Below, in pieces: positions 58,301 through 61,300 of a stretch of 64,000 nt of DNA. The notes under the pieces were generated by a model. The model had not been told where the DNA came from. It searched no databases and saw nothing but the letters and a program-made list of their open reading frames with translations. Location of the stretch: the NCBI GenBank assembly GCA_001430745.1, contig KQ481950.1:1155514-1219513 (forward strand), given 5' to 3'. This DNA is from Auxenochlorella pyrenoidosa. Lineage: Eukaryota; Chlorophyta; Trebouxiophyceae; Chlorellales; Chlorellaceae. Position 1 is the first letter of the stretch. Every line of letters begins with the position of its first letter. A program made the translations under genes and the position numbers.

Positions 58301-61300
58301 GTGCCGGCAAGCGCTAGGGCTGCCACCATCGAGGGCAAGCTAGACGCCATGTCGCTGGGCACAGCAACAGGCTCTGACCTTGTCAGCGGCGGGGCTCAGA
58401 GCCTGCGCCATCAGGGGCTGCGCCACCGCCGCCAGTATGGCCAAGGACCGCTGGCGCGGGGCCCAGGCTGCGCCCGACAGCTCGCTGCCACTGGGGAAAG
58501 CCGCCTCGCCATCCTCTGACACGTCTGTGCTGGTTGCACCGGCGTCGGCTGGAGATCCGCTCTGCGCAGCTGCTGCCTGCTGCTTGAGCAGCTGGGCGGC
58601 GAGGTATTCGGTGACGGCGCGCACAGAGGGGTAGTCAAACACCAGGGTGCCCGGCATCTGCGGCAAGCAGCAGCAGCAGTAGAGGTGGTTGTGGGACGAG
58701 GTGCTGTCGGCAGTCTGCACACACCCCAGGCAACCGCCGCCCCCATTCGATTCAATGTTCCCATGCGGGTCTGCAGGCTGGGCTCACACAGCGTGCGGCT
58801 GCAGCCAGGCATGCGTCCCACAGCCGACTACTTGCCCCCGCCCCCCCCNNNNNNNNNNNNNNNNNNNNNNNNNNNNNNNNNNNNNNNNNNNNNNNNNNNN
58901 NNNNNNNNNNNNNNNNNNNNNNNNNNNNNNNNNNNNNNNNNNNNNNNNNNNNNNNNNNNNNNNNNNNNNNNNNNNNNNNNNNNNNNNNNNNNNNNNNNNN
59001 NNNNNNNNNNNNNNNNNNNNNNNNNNNNNNNNNNNNNNNNNNNNNNNNNNNNNNNNNNNNNNNNNNNNNNNNNNNNNNNNNNNNNNNNNNNNNNNNNNNN
59101 NNNNNNNNNNNNNNNNNNNNNNNNNNNNNNNNNNNNNNNNNNNNNNNNNNNNNNNNNNNNNNNNNNNNNNNNNNNNNNNNNNNNNNNNNNNNNNNNNNNN
59201 NNNNNNNNNCCCCCTTGCCTGCATGCCCAGCTTCTGCCCCAGCAGGTTGGCAAACTCCACAGACCCCAGCGAGTCCAGCCCCGCAGACATGAGGGGCTCG
59301 TCCTCGCCGACGGCAGAGCCAACCACCTGCAGCGGGGACGGGGCAAGACACAAGGGTGGCGCTTGTTGACGACCAGCAGGCAGCAGTCTTAGATGAACCA
59401 CATCCCTGCTGATCCAGGGGGGACAGGGCCTGCATGTTTGCACTCATGCACTGGCTGGCTGCGTACCTGCAGGATGGCGGCAGCCACCTCCCGGTGGACC
59501 TGCTCCCGCACGGCACCAGGGTCTGCCACTGCAGGCGCCGCTGTCGCCCGCCTCCTCTGGCCAGCCACAGCCTGGCCGGCAGGGCGGGCTCCCAGCAGGG
59601 CAAGCTCTGGCTCTGCGGGGGCAGAGGCCATCTCAGAGAAGAAGGCCGGCTGGCTGCTCTGCAGGTAAGTGTCCCAGAGGAATGCGTTCACTGCCAGCTG
59701 GGGCAGGGCGGGGGAGGCTGCCGTGGCGCCGGCGCCTTGCAGCACAGCATGCAGGGCGAGCAGGCCTTGGTCGGCGGAGATGCTGCCCTGGCCGATGCGG
59801 TGCAGGCGGCGCAGCACCGCCTCAGAGGCCATGCCTGCGGGGCAGGCGCAGGGCGGCACTTTGTGGGCCGGCGTATTGCCGAGCAAACAGTTGGGCACAG
59901 TTGGATACAACGATGATGTCTGATATCAACCTTGGAAGTGCTTCAGGGCGATTCGCAGCACAGGCCAGAACTCACCAGAGGATGCCCAGGCGCCCCACTG
60001 CACGCTCTTGGAGGCGCCACCAGCGGCCTGCCAGCTGTGCGACCAGGCATCCAGCTGGCAGTTGGCAGCGGCATAGTTTGCCTGCACGAACAGCGGATCA
60101 TGTTTAAACAGGGGCGGTGAGTGGGCAAATCAGCAGAGGTTGAGTGGCCGCTGGGCAGCGCCTGCCGTCCACCTTGCGCATATGTTCTTTGGGACAGAGC
60201 ACAGCTGCGGGCCGCGCACCTGCCCAGCGGCTCCCAGCAGGGAGGCCACCGAGGAGAAGAGCGCCAGGGAGGCCACCGGCTGGCGCTGCAGGGCGGCGGC
60301 GGTGGCCGCCAGGCCGCCCAGCTTGGGGGCAAACACGCGCCTGCAGGGGGCGGGTCATGGAGCGAGCGTGATGGACTCAACACCAGAGGCAGACAGATAG
60401 CTTATGCAGGTTTGTCTTTCACAGATCTGCCTACTCTCTTGGCTGCAGTGCCTCCTCTTGTCTGCCAATCCATGACAGGGCGCACCTGAGCGAGCCGGCG
60501 GTCTGCTTCTCCAGCAGCGAGTCTTCCAGCACCCCGCTGGCATGCATCACCGCCTGCACGGCAGGCCCCGGCTGCCCGCCAGCCTCGAACGCCGCGGCGG
60601 CATCCCCGGGGGAGCCAGCATCCGCCATGGCGGAGGTGATGCAGCCAACGGTGGCTGCCAGGGCGGCGGCAGTGGCATTGTCGGCCAGGTGGCCGCTGCG
60701 GCTGAGCAGACGGATATAGGCGGGGCCCAGGCGCTGCACCAGCCAGAGGGTGACCATCAGGCCAAGGCCGCCTGCAAGCATCGGAGATAAGGGACCCACG
60801 GGGGGCGATGGCGCAAGGGAAGTGTGTGCCTGCAAGGACCTGCCGCTACATGCAAGCTCAAAGGGTACACAGCAGAAGCAGGCGGGGTTGCCCATATCAA
60901 CATTCTCGTCTGCCCAAGGCATGCTTTCCTGAGCCGCCAGTGATGGCCACAGATGGCAGGCTGCTGGCCTGGAAGGCGGGAGGGGCCTGGCTGGCCGTGC
61001 CACCGGTGGACACAGCCACCTTGCCCACATGGCTGGCCTGCACCAGAATGAGGCATGTAAGGAGCTCAGCAGGAAAGGAATGGGATGGAGTCACTGAATT
61101 TCTCCATGCCAAGAACATCGCTGTGCCGACCGGTCACAACCACGCAGATGGCTTCCGACTTGCCTGGATCATCTGGCGGAAGGCCCCTGCCACGCCGCCC
61201 ACGCTGTGCGTGATGTGGCGCAGCGGGCGCAGCACACCGGCCGCCAGCTGGCGCGCTGCCTTGGCCAACGTGCGGTTGATCACCGGGGGCGGCAAGAAGT

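Noticed and set aside
58849..59209. A missing exon or gene hidden in the N-run
   Set aside because: Flanking exons already give a complete ACP when joined.
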